Source of the DNA: Moellerella wisconsensis ATCC 35017
GTDB lineage: Bacteria; Pseudomonadota; Gammaproteobacteria; Enterobacterales; Enterobacteriaceae
Length of the DNA: 64,000 nt
Reading direction: 5' to 3'
NCBI RefSeq assembly: GCF_001294465.1
Contig: NZ_LGAA01000002.1
Coordinates: 124,001 to 188,000 of the forward strand
A program made the translations under genes and the position numbers. Positions 31,711 to 43,529 of this stretch are shown piece by piece (within the stretch, counting starts at the first letter, position 1; each line of letters opens with the position of its first letter). The notes below the pieces were generated by a model. That model saw only the letters and a list, made by a program, of their open reading frames with translations, ran no database searches and was not told the origin of the DNA.

Positions 31711-31743
31711 AAAATAAAAAACCCGCCATAGTGACGGGTTTTA
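31711..31743 (-). terminator. Intrinsic terminator of rplM-rpsI
   Basis: On the minus strand AACCCGTC pairs with GGCGGGTT (one G-T pair) around a short loop, then T-rich TTTTTATTTTT. Confidence 0.88.
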
Positions 31744-31773
31744 TCATTAATTCTCTGCCACAAGGGCAATAAA

Positions 31774-32169
<396 letters not shown>

Positions 32170-32181
32170 CTATAATCCCGA

Positions 32182-32967
<786 letters not shown>

Positions 32968-34098
32968 TTATGCCAAATGCGGAACTTTTAGATAGTCCTC
33001 ACTCTGCATTTCCTGCAAACGAGAAAGACAACGTTGATATTCAAATTGCAATAATTGCCCTTGGTACAATTGTTCCATGGCAACCTGCGCATTGATAATC
33101 AATTTTACTTTTCGTTCATAAAATTCATCCACCAAGGCTAAAAAACGTCGCGCTGCGCTTTCATTCGATGACCCCATCATAGGAACATCGTAGAGCAACA
33201 CCGTGTGATAGCAGGTGGAAAGAAAAATATAGTCATTCTGACTGCGTGGATCTTCACATAATACGTTAAAAGTAATCGCTAATACACCATCTGCTGAATA
33301 AAGAGCGGGCATTTGGCGATGATTTACTACTAAAATTGGATTAGCCTCGGCTTTTTTGCCGGCTAAATGCACAAACATCGTATTTAGTTGCTGACGATTT
33401 TGCTCAGATAACGGGGTAAGATACAAATGTGCTTGAGTTAAGGTTCTTAATCGATAATCAATTCCGGCATCAACATTCATAATTTCACAATGTTTTTTTA
33501 TTTGTTCTATCGCCGGTAAAAAACGGGCGCGCTGTAACCCATTGCGGTACAGCTCATCCGGGGGGATATTTGAAGTAGCGATTAACGTGATCCCACGCGC
33601 AAATAATGCTTCAAATAAAGTACCTAAAATCATCGCATCGGTAATATCGGATACGAAAAATTCATCGAAGCACACCACGTCCGCTTGAGCTTTGAAGCCA
33701 TCAGCAATGATTTCTAATGGATTTTCTTTCCCTTGCTGAGCAATTAGCTCTTGTTGGACCCGCTGAATAAATCGATGAAAATGCAAACGAAGTTTTCGTT
33801 CGATGGGTAAGCTTTGATAAAACATATCCATCAACCACGTTTTACCTCGCCCCACTCCGCCCCACAGATATAATCCTTGCACCGGAGGGATAGCTGATGG
33901 GGTCTTTTTATTTAATAATTTTCCTAATCGCTGTTTAAATCCCAAAGATTTCTCCGGCTGATTATTCTTCGATCGTTCAATCAGCTGATGATAAATCTCA
34001 TCCAAACGTTCGACAGTTTTACGCTGGACATCATCCGGCTGATAATCACCTGCATCAAGCGATTGCTGATAAAGCATCAGAGGGGTGGTTGACAACAT
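32968..34098 (-). CDS. zapE: Cell division ATPase ZapE
   Basis: AFG1-like P-loop ATPase that binds FtsZ and affects Z-ring dynamics during constriction, important at low oxygen and high temperature. 376 residues (E. coli 375). Walker A is GGVGRGKTWLMD, preceded by VQGLYLW. Walker B is DVVCFDEFFVSDITDAM, with sensor ATSNIPPDELYRNGLQR. The C-terminus has ESAARRFLALVDEFYER and CLSRLQEMQSEDYL. Divergent from zapG (yhcB), across the palindromic element at 34354-34481. Confidence 0.96.
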   Translation of the reverse strand: MLSTTPLMLYQQSLDAGDYQPDDVQRKTVERLDEIYHQLIERSKNNQPEKSLGFKQRLGKLLNKKTPSAIPPVQGLYLWGGVGRGKTWLMDMFYQSLPIERKLRLHFHRFIQRVQQELIAQQGKENPLEIIADGFKAQADVVCFDEFFVSDITDAMILGTLFEALFARGITLIATSNIPPDELYRNGLQRARFLPAIEQIKKHCEIMNVDAGIDYRLRTLTQAHLYLTPLSEQNRQQLNTMFVHLAGKKAEANPILVVNHRQMPALYSADGVLAITFNVLCEDPRSQNDYIFLSTCYHTVLLYDVPMMGSSNESAARRFLALVDEFYERKVKLIINAQVAMEQLYQGQLLQFEYQRCLSRLQEMQSEDYLKVPHLA

Positions 34099-34353
34099 TA
34101 ACTGAATAATCCTTAAATTATCACGGCATTAGAGCCGCTATTTGCTGTACACTGCGCTAAATATAACCAAGTTTGTGATTCAATTAACTTTGCTAGCGCC
34201 GCTCTCATATTCGGGTCGATTAACGCTTAATTAACGCATAAATAAGCCGATAAAATCACCGCCGACGTAATGCCGAGATAATATAATGTCGCGCCAAAGG
34301 TTAAATAAAGTTTATCAATACGCCTTTGTATTCCACTCTTTCGACATTAACAG
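34099..34353. other. Upstream region of zapE
   Basis: Non-coding, likely containing the zapE promoter on the minus strand. It ends where the palindromic element begins. No further structure is seen. Confidence 0.5.
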
Positions 34354-34481
34354 GTATACTCGTCATACTTCAAGATGCAGATATGCTGGCTGTTCTCAGT
34401 AATCCAAATCAGTAATAAAATATACTAATTTGGAGATCTTCGTTTGCCATCTTGCTGCAACTCGAACTATTTATAGTATAT
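34354..34481. repeat. ERIC-sized palindromic intergenic element
   Basis: A 128-bp imperfect inverted repeat. The left arm TATACT...TACTTCAAGATGCAG matches the complement of the right arm CTGCAACTCGAACTA...AGTATA. An inner pair ATCCAAAT / AATTTGGA adds to it. It resembles the palindromic MITE-like elements common in Yersinia and relatives. Its right edge supplies a TATAGT box that may serve zapG. Confidence 0.75.
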
Positions 34482-34540
34482 AGTAATGGGAACTAAGCTT
34501 AAATTCTGCGAACAATAATGATGTGAACGAAGGAGCCTGT

Positions 34541-34945
34541 ATGACTTGGGAATATGCACTAATTGGATTAGTTATTGGTTTCATTATCGGCGCGCTAGTC
34601 GTGCGATACGGTAACAGTAAAGTTCGCCAGCAAAAAACAATGCAGGTTGAGCTAGAAAAGAAAAATGAGGAACTCGAAGAATACCGTAAAGAGCTCGTTG
34701 GCCATTTTGCTCGCAGCGCGGAATTACTCGATAACATGGCTCGTGATTATCGTCAGCTTTATCAGCACATGGCTAAAAGTTCATCGGAACTAATGTCTGA
34801 TATGCCAGAGCAAGACAATCCATTTAATTATCGCCTCACCGAATCTGAAGCTGATAATGATCAAGCCCCAGTAAAAATGCCGCCAAGAGATTATTCTGAA
34901 GGTGCTTCTGGATTATTCCGCCCTATGGACGAAAAAGAAAAATAA
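34541..34945 (+). CDS. zapG: Z-ring associated protein ZapG (YhcB)
   Basis: Inner-membrane protein of the DUF1043 family linked to division, cell envelope growth and LPS control in E. coli. 134 residues: membrane anchor at 4-22 (EYALIGLVIGFIIGALVV), a long coiled coil (about 28-85) with ELEKKNEELEEYRKELVGHFA, and the conserved tail APVKMPPRDYSEGASGLFR. A GTG at 34523 is open in frame, but ATG 34541 has AAGGAG directly before it and matches E. coli. Confidence 0.95.
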   Translation: MTWEYALIGLVIGFIIGALVVRYGNSKVRQQKTMQVELEKKNEELEEYRKELVGHFARSAELLDNMARDYRQLYQHMAKSSSELMSDMPEQDNPFNYRLTESEADNDQAPVKMPPRDYSEGASGLFRPMDEKEK

Positions 34946-35215
34946 TTACCTCTATACATAACTGGCAAACTTATTGTTTGCCAGTGCATAATTATCTTTA
35001 TTCAAATTAAATGCATGTAAATACGTGTAAAAAAGACCAATCCCGCTATCCGCTAATTGAACTTTTCCCCATAATCGACAGTCATAATATCCATATCTGT
35101 CATCTCGCTAGATTTAGCTTAATTCTGTATATCACTGAATCAAGCGAAGCACTTTATCCAACAGAATAAATTTAACCATTAATTACCCTTTAGTCTTGAG
35201 AGAATTAACCTAATT
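34946..35215. other. Promoter region of degQ
   Basis: Non-coding. A short hairpin GGCAAAC..GTTTGCC at about 34963-34982 follows zapG and may terminate it weakly. The rest should hold the degQ promoter. Confidence 0.4.
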
Positions 35216-36598
35216 ATGAAAAGAAAAAATTTCTTTCTGACCGCATTAGCGATGAGTCTTAGTTTATCATTAGCCACGCTTCCGGCCGTCAGTAGCGCTG
35301 CAATTCCTGCCACATCGCAAAGTCAAGAATTGCCAAGCCTTGCCCCCATGCTAGAAAAAGTATTGCCTGCTGTTGTCAGCGTACATGTTTCAGGCACTCG
35401 GGTTCAAAGCCAACAAATCCCAGAAGAGTTAAAACCATTTTTTGGCCCTAATTTTCCTGCACCACAACAAAATGTACGTCCATTTGAAGGGCTAGGTTCA
35501 GGGGTTATTATTGATGCGAGTCAAGGTTATATATTAACCAATAATCATGTTATTGATGGTGCGGATAAAATCCAAATTCAACTAAATGATGGTCGAGAAA
35601 TCGATGTTAAGCTGATAGGGCAAGATAGACAAACTGACATCGCACTATTAAAAATAATAAATAACAAAGATATCAAAGATTTATCACAAATCAAAATGGC
35701 AGACTCCGATAAATTACGCGTCGGTGATTTTGCTGTCGCTGTGGGTAATCCATTTGGATTAGGCCAAACAGCAACCTCAGGAATTATTTCTGCGCTAGGC
35801 CGCAGTGGATTAAATCTTGAAGGCTTAGAGAACTTTATCCAGACTGATGCCTCAATTAACCGTGGTAACTCTGGCGGTGCGCTAGTAAACCTAAATGGTG
35901 AATTAATTGGGATTAATACCGCAATTCTAGCACCGGGCGGCGGTAATATTGGCATCGGCTTCGCTATTCCAAGCAATATGGCTAAAAACCTTAGTGATCA
36001 ATTAATTAAACACGGTGAAGTCAAACGTGGATTGCTGGGTATTAAAGGCACTGAAATGAATTCTGATATTGCTAAAGCATTCAAAATTGATGCTCAGCGT
36101 GGAGCCTTTGTTAGTGAAGTTATGCCTAAATCCTCCGCAGCTAAAGCTGGAATTAAATCCGGTGACATCCTGATATCTGTCGATGGTAAGCGCATCAATA
36201 GCTTTGCTGAATTAAGAGCCAAAATTGGTACCAGCGAAATCGGTAAAGAAATTACTATTGGCTTGCTGCGTAATGGCAAACCAATAGACGTAAAAGTTGT
36301 GTTAGAAAATGGCGAAGGTAACAGCACTAAAGCCGAAAAATTAACGGAGTCACTGCTGGGTGCAACCTTATCTAATGCCACTATCAGCAATACTCGCGGC
36401 GTAAAAGTTGACAGCATTGCAGCCAAATCACCGGCAGCAATGATCGGGTTGGAAAAAGGTGACTTAATCTTTGGTGTAAATGACGCTCGCGTTGAGACCA
36501 TTGAGCAGTTCCGTAAAATTATTGATAGCAAACCGCCCGTATTGGCAATGAAAGTTCTACGTGGTGATGAGACGCTCTATTTGCTGTTTAGAAAATAA
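35216..36598 (+). CDS. degQ: Periplasmic serine protease/chaperone DegQ
   Basis: HtrA-family protease of the periplasm, degrading misfolded proteins. 460 residues with a signal peptide ending at about AlaSerSerAla (28). The catalytic triad is visible: His111 (LTNNHVID), Asp141 (RQTDIALLKI) and Ser219 (NRGNSGGALV). Two PDZ domains follow (about 265-350 and 365-455). The N-terminal LA loop is short compared with DegP, which supports DegQ. A terminator separates it from degS. No DegP-like extended cysteine loop is seen. Confidence 0.95.
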   Translation: MKRKNFFLTALAMSLSLSLATLPAVSSAAIPATSQSQELPSLAPMLEKVLPAVVSVHVSGTRVQSQQIPEELKPFFGPNFPAPQQNVRPFEGLGSGVIIDASQGYILTNNHVIDGADKIQIQLNDGREIDVKLIGQDRQTDIALLKIINNKDIKDLSQIKMADSDKLRVGDFAVAVGNPFGLGQTATSGIISALGRSGLNLEGLENFIQTDASINRGNSGGALVNLNGELIGINTAILAPGGGNIGIGFAIPSNMAKNLSDQLIKHGEVKRGLLGIKGTEMNSDIAKAFKIDAQRGAFVSEVMPKSSAAKAGIKSGDILISVDGKRINSFAELRAKIGTSEIGKEITIGLLRNGKPIDVKVVLENGEGNSTKAEKLTESLLGATLSNATISNTRGVKVDSIAAKSPAAMIGLEKGDLIFGVNDARVETIEQFRKIIDSKPPVLAMKVLRGDETLYLLFRK

Positions 36599-36631
36599 CC
36601 AGCACTAGCAATAATTATTATTTTTGCGCAA

Positions 36632-36664
36632 AACAGACACAGTTATCTACTGTGTCTGTTTTTA
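36632..36664 (+). terminator. Intrinsic terminator of degQ
   Basis: AACAGACACAG (36632-36642) pairs perfectly with CTGTGTCTGTT (36650-36660), followed by TTTTA. It lies 57-89 bases upstream of degS. Confidence 0.9.
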
Positions 36665-36720
36665 TTTATGCTATTCTCCTGCTATTCCTATCTTCTTTGA
36701 TAAATATTATTACTCAGCTT

Positions 36721-37782
36721 ATGGTTAAAAAGTTAATCCGTGCAGCGCTATTAGGCATTATTGCTGCCGCAATTATTATTATTGCGGTGCCTACTCTGCG
36801 CCCTCAAGGGATTACCAATTTGCTGTATGGCAAATCGGATAATGAGCCAGTTAGCTATAATAAAGCGGTACGGATCGCCGCACCTTCCGTCGTTTATGTC
36901 TACAGCAGCGCAAAAGGCAGTATTTCTCAATCTGGGCGTGAACTCAATTCATTAGGCTCTGGTGTTATTATGAATGCCAATGGCTATATTATTACCAATA
37001 AACATGTCGTAGATAACCCAGATCAAATACTTGTTGCTCTGCAAGACGGTTCGATTTTCGATGCACTGCTTGTCGGTTCAGATCCTCTGACAGATTTAGC
37101 CGTATTAAAAATTGATGCAGAAAATTTACCGGTTATTCCAATTAATCCCCAACGCACAACTCGCGTTGGCGATGTCGTCTTGGCGATAGGAAATCCGTAT
37201 AATTTAGGACAAACCGTCACTCAAGGAATTATCAGCGCTACTGGACGGGTCGGCCTTAGCTCAACTCGGCGACAAAATTTCTTACAGACTGATGCCTCAA
37301 TAAATTCAGGTAACTCTGGTGGCGCGCTGATTAATACTGAAGGCGAGCTAGTCGGTATCAATACATTATCGTTTAATGCCGGTAATGGGCTATCAACTGA
37401 AGGATTAAGTTTCGCAATCCCTGCACCTCTTGCCACCAAAATTATGGATAAATTGATCCGTGATGGTCGCGTTGTACGTGGTTACATCGGAATTACTTCG
37501 CGCGAGTTGCCGCAAATCCGCTCAAATAACAATAATATCAATCAAATTAAAGGGCTGCGTGTTTTTCAGGTAAGTCATGATGGTCCAGCAGAAAAAGCCG
37601 GGATTAAACAAGGTGATATCATTCTTGCTGTTGAAGGAAAACCCGCAATATCTGCAGCAGAAACGATGGATTTAGTGGCAGAAATTCGTCCCGGCAGTAA
37701 AGTCCCCGTACAGATTTTACGTGACGGTGAAATGATGACTATTGATGTGATTATCGAAGAAGTGACCGATGAAACACCTTGA
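36721..37782 (+). CDS. degS: Site-1 protease DegS of the sigma-E response
   Basis: Inner-membrane-anchored HtrA protease that senses unfolded outer-membrane porins and cleaves RseA, releasing sigma-E. From ATG 36721 it has 353 residues (E. coli 355): membrane anchor at 6-24, triad His95 (TNKHVVD), Asp125 (LTDLAVLK) and Ser199 (NSGNSGGALI), and one PDZ domain (about 250-350). The frame is open further to a GTG at 36652 that lies within the degQ terminator; it is rejected. ATG 36721 matches E. coli MFVKLLR but has no clear ribosome site. Confidence 0.95.
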   Translation: MVKKLIRAALLGIIAAAIIIIAVPTLRPQGITNLLYGKSDNEPVSYNKAVRIAAPSVVYVYSSAKGSISQSGRELNSLGSGVIMNANGYIITNKHVVDNPDQILVALQDGSIFDALLVGSDPLTDLAVLKIDAENLPVIPINPQRTTRVGDVVLAIGNPYNLGQTVTQGIISATGRVGLSSTRRQNFLQTDASINSGNSGGALINTEGELVGINTLSFNAGNGLSTEGLSFAIPAPLATKIMDKLIRDGRVVRGYIGITSRELPQIRSNNNNINQIKGLRVFQVSHDGPAEKAGIKQGDIILAVEGKPAISAAETMDLVAEIRPGSKVPVQILRDGEMMTIDVIIEEVTDETP

Positions 37783-37805
37783 TGATTAAAAATAACCTGA
37801 CCACG

Positions 37806-37849
37806 AAATGGGGCAATTAAGATTAACTCATCGCCCCATTTAATTTTAA
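37806..37849 (+). terminator. Hairpin terminator after degS
   Basis: AAATGGGGC (37806-37814) pairs with GCCCCATTT (37833-37841), followed by an AATTTTAAT tract. Moderate strength. Confidence 0.65.
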
Positions 37850-37892
37850 TCCTTTCGGCAATACAAAGAAGATTCAATCATCTCAGAATCAA

Positions 37893-39158
<1,266 letters not shown>

Positions 39159-39279
39159 TCAGTTATTCTCATCAATCAAATTCAATAGACGGTTCGCCTC
39201 GGCAAACGTGTCATCATTATTTTCAAACAGTATCAGGTTGATACCGTATTACTACACTCTAAATTAGGCTGGCTAGCTA

Positions 39280-39534
39280 TCAGAAGCCGCCTAATTTCTT
39301 ATCACGCGCCCATTGCTCGGGGGTATAGGCTTTAATTGTCAGCGCATGAATGCGGTTATCAGCGATATATTCCATCAACGGTGCGTAAACAGATTGTTGT
39401 TGTTTTACTCTGCTCATGCCGTCAAACATGGCACCAACAACGATAACCTGAAAATGGCTACCCTCACCTTTAACGATGACCTCATCCAGACCCAGAGCAT
39501 CCATTAGTACTTGTTTAATTTCGTTGGTATCCAT
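39280..39534 (-). CDS. ibaG: BolA-family protein IbaG
   Basis: Small BolA-like protein that works with monothiol glutaredoxin in iron-sulfur or iron handling and acid stress. 84 residues, with [25 protein letters not shown] (conserved His and Cys-like ligand region) and [22 protein letters not shown] two codons upstream (39540) is open, but ATG 39534 matches E. coli MENNEIQ. Upstream of murA and downstream of the mla genes. Confidence 0.95.
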   Translation of the reverse strand: MDTNEIKQVLMDALGLDEVIVKGEGSHFQVIVVGAMFDGMSRVKQQQSVYAPLMEYIADNRIHALTIKAYTPEQWARDKKLGGF

Positions 39535-39825
39535 AATCACTCATTTTCCAAAGGGTTAATAATTTTCAGTATAAATTTTTATAAATTTACCCTAAATATA
39601 ATATTCATGGTTAAACAATTCATGATCAAACAATTCATGATCAAACAATATCGATAATCAAAATTGCAAAAATGTCAGAGATAGCGGCAACCCAATAAAT
39701 TCATTTAAGTTATTTTTGATAACTTAAATCTTGGGATGATGAGCATCAAACTAATGCAGCTACAATATAAAATATAACGGGTATAACCAGCTATCCTAAT
39801 GGATTAATCGTCACTCTTAAACCAA
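39535..39825. other. Gap between mlaB and ibaG
   Basis: No gene. Besides the tandem repeats at 39604-39648 there is only AT-rich sequence that should hold the ibaG promoter. Confidence 0.5.
39604..39648. repeat. Three 15-bp tandem repeats between ibaG and mlaB
   Basis: TTCATGGTTAAACAA, TTCATGATCAAACAA and TTCATGATCAAACAA stand head to tail; the last two are identical. They lie 70-114 bases upstream of ibaG. Confidence 0.9.
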
Positions 39826-39863
39826 AGAAAACGCCTCTGAGGCAGAAAAGCAGTCAGAGGCGT
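39826..39863 (-). terminator. Intrinsic terminator of the mla operon
   Basis: On the minus strand ACGCCTCTGA pairs perfectly with TCAGAGGCGT around a 13-base loop, followed by TTTCTTT, just after the mlaB stop. Confidence 0.85.
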
Positions 39864-39882
39864 AATTTTTACACAAATTGAC

Positions 39883-40185
39883 TTAGTTGTTAATCAGCGC
39901 AGTTAAACCATAGAGCTCAATTAAGGTATTAAAATTATCGCTAATTCCTGTAATCTGTACTTTATGGCCCACGGCGCTTAATTCGCCTTGTAAACGCACA
40001 AACATGGCTAACCCGGTTGAATCAACCCGTGTCAACCCAGAAACATCAATTGCGGCTATATCCACCAGCAAAGCGTCACGTTGCTGCCAAAAAGCCAATA
40101 AAGTCTCTCTATCCAGTTCACCGGCTAAACGCAAAACATGCCCTTGAATATTATCATGCCGTTGCCAAGAAAGGGTTTGAGTCAT
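39883..40185 (-). CDS. mlaB: Mla complex STAS-domain protein MlaB
   Basis: Cytoplasmic STAS-domain subunit that binds MlaF and stabilises the MlaFEDB phospholipid transporter. 100 residues, with the STAS core IDVSGLTRVDSTGLAMFVRLQGEL containing the conserved Thr/Ser site. The frame is open to 40203, but ATG 40185 matches the E. coli start and follows the mlaC stop by one base, consistent with coupled translation. Confidence 0.93.
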   Translation of the reverse strand: MTQTLSWQRHDNIQGHVLRLAGELDRETLLAFWQQRDALLVDIAAIDVSGLTRVDSTGLAMFVRLQGELSAVGHKVQITGISDNFNTLIELYGLTALINN

Positions 40186-40186
40186 A

Positions 40187-40816
40187 TTACTTCTTCTCAT
40201 CAAGAGTAATCGGCACTTTAGCGCTAATTTCTAATTCTTCAGTCAGTCCATCAATACCTTTTTTACGCAGAATATCAGACCATTCATTCTGTTTAGTCGT
40301 GATCATACTGACACCTTCGGCGATCATATCGTAGGCTTGCCAATAACCTGTTTTGCTGTTTTTGCGCCATTGAAAATCTAAACGTACAGGCGGACGCCCA
40401 TTAGGATCAACAATGGTTACTCTAATAGCAATGATTGTTTTATTTCCTAAAGGCTGCGCAGGGGCTATCTGGTAAGTTTGACCATTATACATCGCCAATG
40501 CTTGCCCATAAACCTGTTCTAAATACGCCTCAAAAGCACGAAAATAAGCTTCTCGTTGTGCAGGGGTCGCCTCTTTATAATAAGTTCCTAATACCAACGC
40601 ACCCGCGTATTTTATTTGTACATATGGCAGTAATTCCTCACGTACTACTTGACGTAAATAGTCTGGATTTTTACGGATTTGAGGTTGATCTTGTTTTAAA
40701 CGGGTAAAGGTCTTTGTTGCCGCCTCATCCATTAATTTATAAGGATCCGTTTGGTCAATAGCCATTGCAAAAGGCGCTATCGCCAGCAATGCCACCATAA
40801 GAAATCGTTTAAACAT
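40187..40816 (-). CDS. mlaC: Periplasmic phospholipid-binding protein MlaC
   Basis: Shuttles phospholipids between the outer-membrane MlaA complex and inner-membrane MlaFEDB. 209 residues: signal peptide 1-19 ([19 protein letters not shown]), then the Tgt2/MlaC fold with [33 protein letters not shown] and [18 protein letters not shown]. The usual mla order FEDCB is kept. Confidence 0.95.
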   Translation of the reverse strand: MFKRFLMVALLAIAPFAMAIDQTDPYKLMDEAATKTFTRLKQDQPQIRKNPDYLRQVVREELLPYVQIKYAGALVLGTYYKEATPAQREAYFRAFEAYLEQVYGQALAMYNGQTYQIAPAQPLGNKTIIAIRVTIVDPNGRPPVRLDFQWRKNSKTGYWQAYDMIAEGVSMITTKQNEWSDILRKKGIDGLTEELEISAKVPITLDEKK

Positions 40817-40902
40817 ACATAATTCCTTAATATTTAATAAAGTTTTTCAACTAAAAATTTAAAATATAAAAATGCGCTCTAATATTCTCAGGAGAATACT
40901 GA

Positions 40903-41397
40903 TTACTTACTTTCAACTTGAGTTGCAGAGTCACCGCTTTTATACAGGAACTGTCCTATAAGATCTTCTAGCACCATAGCGGGTTTAGTATCTTGAATCC
41001 GACCGCCGTTTTTTAATATTTCAGTGCCCATATCTTCATCGTAAAAACCAATATTTAAGGCTAAATACTGCTCACCTAATAAACCCGAGGTACGAATAGA
41101 TAATGAGCTAGTATCTGGAATATTGTCATATTCGCTCAAGATATCAATTTTGACATCTGGCTCATAGGTTTGTTTATTCAGTGTAATATCAGCCACTCGG
41201 CCCACCACTACACCACCAACTCGTACCGGAGAGCCCGGTTTTAATCCACCTACATTGCTAAAAGAAGCATTGATCTGATAAGTGGGCTTATTACCAATCG
41301 ATTGAATATCCGCGACTTTTAGGCAAAGAAAGACAATTGCCGCTAATGCGATAAGCATAAAACATCCAACCCAAATTTCACTTTTTTTGCTTTGCAT
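40903..41397 (-). CDS. mlaD: MCE-domain subunit MlaD
   Basis: Forms a periplasmic hexameric ring on the MlaFEDB transporter with a central lipid channel. 164 residues (E. coli 183): one membrane anchor at about 9-28 (VGCFMLIALAAIVFLCLKV) and the MCE domain with FSNVGGLKPGSPVRVGGVVVGRV and LGEQYLALNIG. The C-terminal helix tail is somewhat shorter than in E. coli. Three bases separate it from mlaE. Confidence 0.95.
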   Translation of the reverse strand: MQSKKSEIWVGCFMLIALAAIVFLCLKVADIQSIGNKPTYQINASFSNVGGLKPGSPVRVGGVVVGRVADITLNKQTYEPDVKIDILSEYDNIPDTSSLSIRTSGLLGEQYLALNIGFYDEDMGTEILKNGGRIQDTKPAMVLEDLIGQFLYKSGDSATQVESK

Positions 41398-41400
41398 GAC

Positions 41401-42183
41401 TTAATTCCCAAACATCATTGCCGTAAGTACAAAATCCAAACCCAATACCGCCAACGAGGCATGTACCACGGTACGCGTCGTTGCTCGACTGATCCCTTCT
41501 GATGTCGGGATCGCATCATAACCATTGAACAGTGCAATCCAAGTAACTGTTATGGCAAAAACTACACTTTTAATAAAGCAGTTGATTAAATCATGACGCC
41601 ATTCAACCGCCGATTGCATAGAAGCCCAGAAAAAGCCTTCATCGATACCTTTCCAATCAACACCAACAATCGAACCACCTAAAATTCCCACCGCAACAAA
41701 AATCAGGGATAATAATGGCATACTAATAAAACCGGCCCAGAAACGAGGAGCAATAACTCGTCGTAAGGGATCAACAGCCATCATCTCCAAGCTAGAAATT
41801 TGCTCAGTGGCTTTCATCAAACCAATTTCAGCGGTCAGAGCAGAGCCTGCTCGCCCTGCAAATAATAGCGCGGTTACAACGGGACCAAGCTCACGCAGTA
41901 GTGACAATGCCACCATCATGCCCAAACTGGCTTCGGCACTAAATGTGGTTAGTACTAAATAACCCTGTAAACCTAAAACCATACCAATAAATAAACCTGA
42001 TACGGCTACAATTAACAATGATTGAACACCTACGTGATACAGCTGCTTAACCAATAAAGGCCATTGTTTACCAAATTCTGGTTTACCTATTAGCGCTCTG
42101 AACAACATATAACCCGCGCGTCCAAATGATGCGGTTATATTAATCCAGCGTCGCCCTAGAGCGGCGATTGCCTTTGTTATCAT
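41401..42183 (-). CDS. mlaE: Mla permease MlaE
   Basis: Integral permease of the MlaFEDB complex. 260 residues with five to six hydrophobic helices. Conserved segments are [53 protein letters not shown] and [20 protein letters not shown]. Length and ends match E. coli. Directly after mlaF (5-base gap). Confidence 0.97.
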   Translation of the reverse strand: MITKAIAALGRRWINITASFGRAGYMLFRALIGKPEFGKQWPLLVKQLYHVGVQSLLIVAVSGLFIGMVLGLQGYLVLTTFSAEASLGMMVALSLLRELGPVVTALLFAGRAGSALTAEIGLMKATEQISSLEMMAVDPLRRVIAPRFWAGFISMPLLSLIFVAVGILGGSIVGVDWKGIDEGFFWASMQSAVEWRHDLINCFIKSVVFAITVTWIALFNGYDAIPTSEGISRATTRTVVHASLAVLGLDFVLTAMMFGN

Positions 42184-42188
42184 ATTAC

Positions 42189-42992
42189 TTACCCTAATAA
42201 ATCTGTCAGATAATCCCCAGCCTGAAAACGAAATGGCACCGGGCCATCAGCAATACCATCGATAAACTGTCTCACTCGTGGATCAGTATTTGATTGCAAT
42301 TCGTCAGCGGTTCCTTGGGCGATAACATGCTGTTCCGCCACAATATACGCTTTATCTGCAATACTCAGCACTTCAGGCACATCATGGGAGACCACCACAC
42401 AAGTCACACCAAGCGATTGATTTAATTCATCAATTAATTTAACCAAAACGCCCATTGTGATCGGGTCTTGACCAACAAATGGCTCATCAAACATAATTAA
42501 CTCAGGGTCAAGAGCTACCGCGCGCGCGAGCGCCGCACGGCGAGCCATTCCCCCTGAAAGCTCTGAAGGCATTAATTTCGCCGCACCGCGTAGGCCGACA
42601 GCCTCTAATTTCATCATCACCGTCGTATGAATTAAGGATTCAGGTAACTTTGTATGCTCACGCAAGGGAAAAGCCACGTTATCATAGACATTCATGTCCG
42701 TGAACAGCGCGCCCGACTGAAATAACATGCTCATTTTTTTACGCGCATGATATAGCTTGGCGCGTGATAGCGCAGGAATATTCTCGCCATCAAACCAAAT
42801 TTCACCCTCTTCCGGCCGAAGCTGTCCCCCCATCAAACGCAGCAGCGTGGTCTTTCCTATTCCAGACGGCCCCATAATTGCGGTAACTTTTCCTCGCGGT
42901 ATGGTCAGATTTATCTCCGAAAAGATTTTCCGATTACCGCGAGTAAAGGACATATTGCGCACTTCAATTAAATTATCTATTTGTGCTTTCAT
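42189..42992 (-). CDS. mlaF: Mla ABC transporter ATPase MlaF
   Basis: Provides energy for phospholipid movement by MlaFEDB. 267 residues: Walker [15 protein letters not shown]-loop [14 protein letters not shown], signature [14 protein letters not shown], Walker [15 protein letters not shown] and switch His VVSHDVPE. C-terminal extension with the MlaB-interacting part ([12 protein letters not shown]). First gene of the mla operon; its promoter lies in 42993-43140. Confidence 0.97.
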   Translation of the reverse strand: MKAQIDNLIEVRNMSFTRGNRKIFSEINLTIPRGKVTAIMGPSGIGKTTLLRLMGGQLRPEEGEIWFDGENIPALSRAKLYHARKKMSMLFQSGALFTDMNVYDNVAFPLREHTKLPESLIHTTVMMKLEAVGLRGAAKLMPSELSGGMARRAALARAVALDPELIMFDEPFVGQDPITMGVLVKLIDELNQSLGVTCVVVSHDVPEVLSIADKAYIVAEQHVIAQGTADELQSNTDPRVRQFIDGIADGPVPFRFQAGDYLTDLLG

Positions 42993-43529
42993 TTATCAGC
43001 TAACTCTTTTACATCATCCAATTGAATTTATGAGCTGGTCTATTTTATCGCCATAATAATCTTATTATCTATAAATAGCATGTTACAGAATGTTGGTTTT
43101 TATTTCGCTCTCTAAGTTACAACTGTTTTATTTTCACCTAGGGCGTTGTTAAATAAATATTTATCTCAACTAATAATGATTAAAACTGACCAATACAGCA
43201 TAAAAAACGCATGAAATTAGTGTGGCTATTAAAAAATAGACTAAAAAAAGATATTTTTGAGTAACAAAACCTAAAATAACTATTCAATAATAGTTACTTT
43301 TAACTCATATCGATTAGTTTATGGTGCTAAGCTAATCACTGTATTGTTAGATAATATAGTTATTAATATAGTTAAATAATAATCTTTCGTGAATCTAAAG
43401 CGTATATTTCTGATTTACGGTATGCTGCAATCTTCAAAAGCCCGTGTAATTATTCGAACAAGGCTGAGATACATTAGTGATACTATTTTCAATTTCTAAA
43501 TAAAAATAACCCCCTGAGAGTAGGAAAAA
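42993..43529. other. Divergent gap between mlaF and kdsD
   Basis: About 540 bases without a gene. In E. coli yrbG (a Ca2+/Na+ exchanger homologue) stands beside kdsD; no trace of it is seen. GGGCGTTGTTAAATAAAT at 43140-43157 resembles an IS5-family tip (weak). The region is otherwise AT-rich promoter sequence. Confidence 0.5.
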
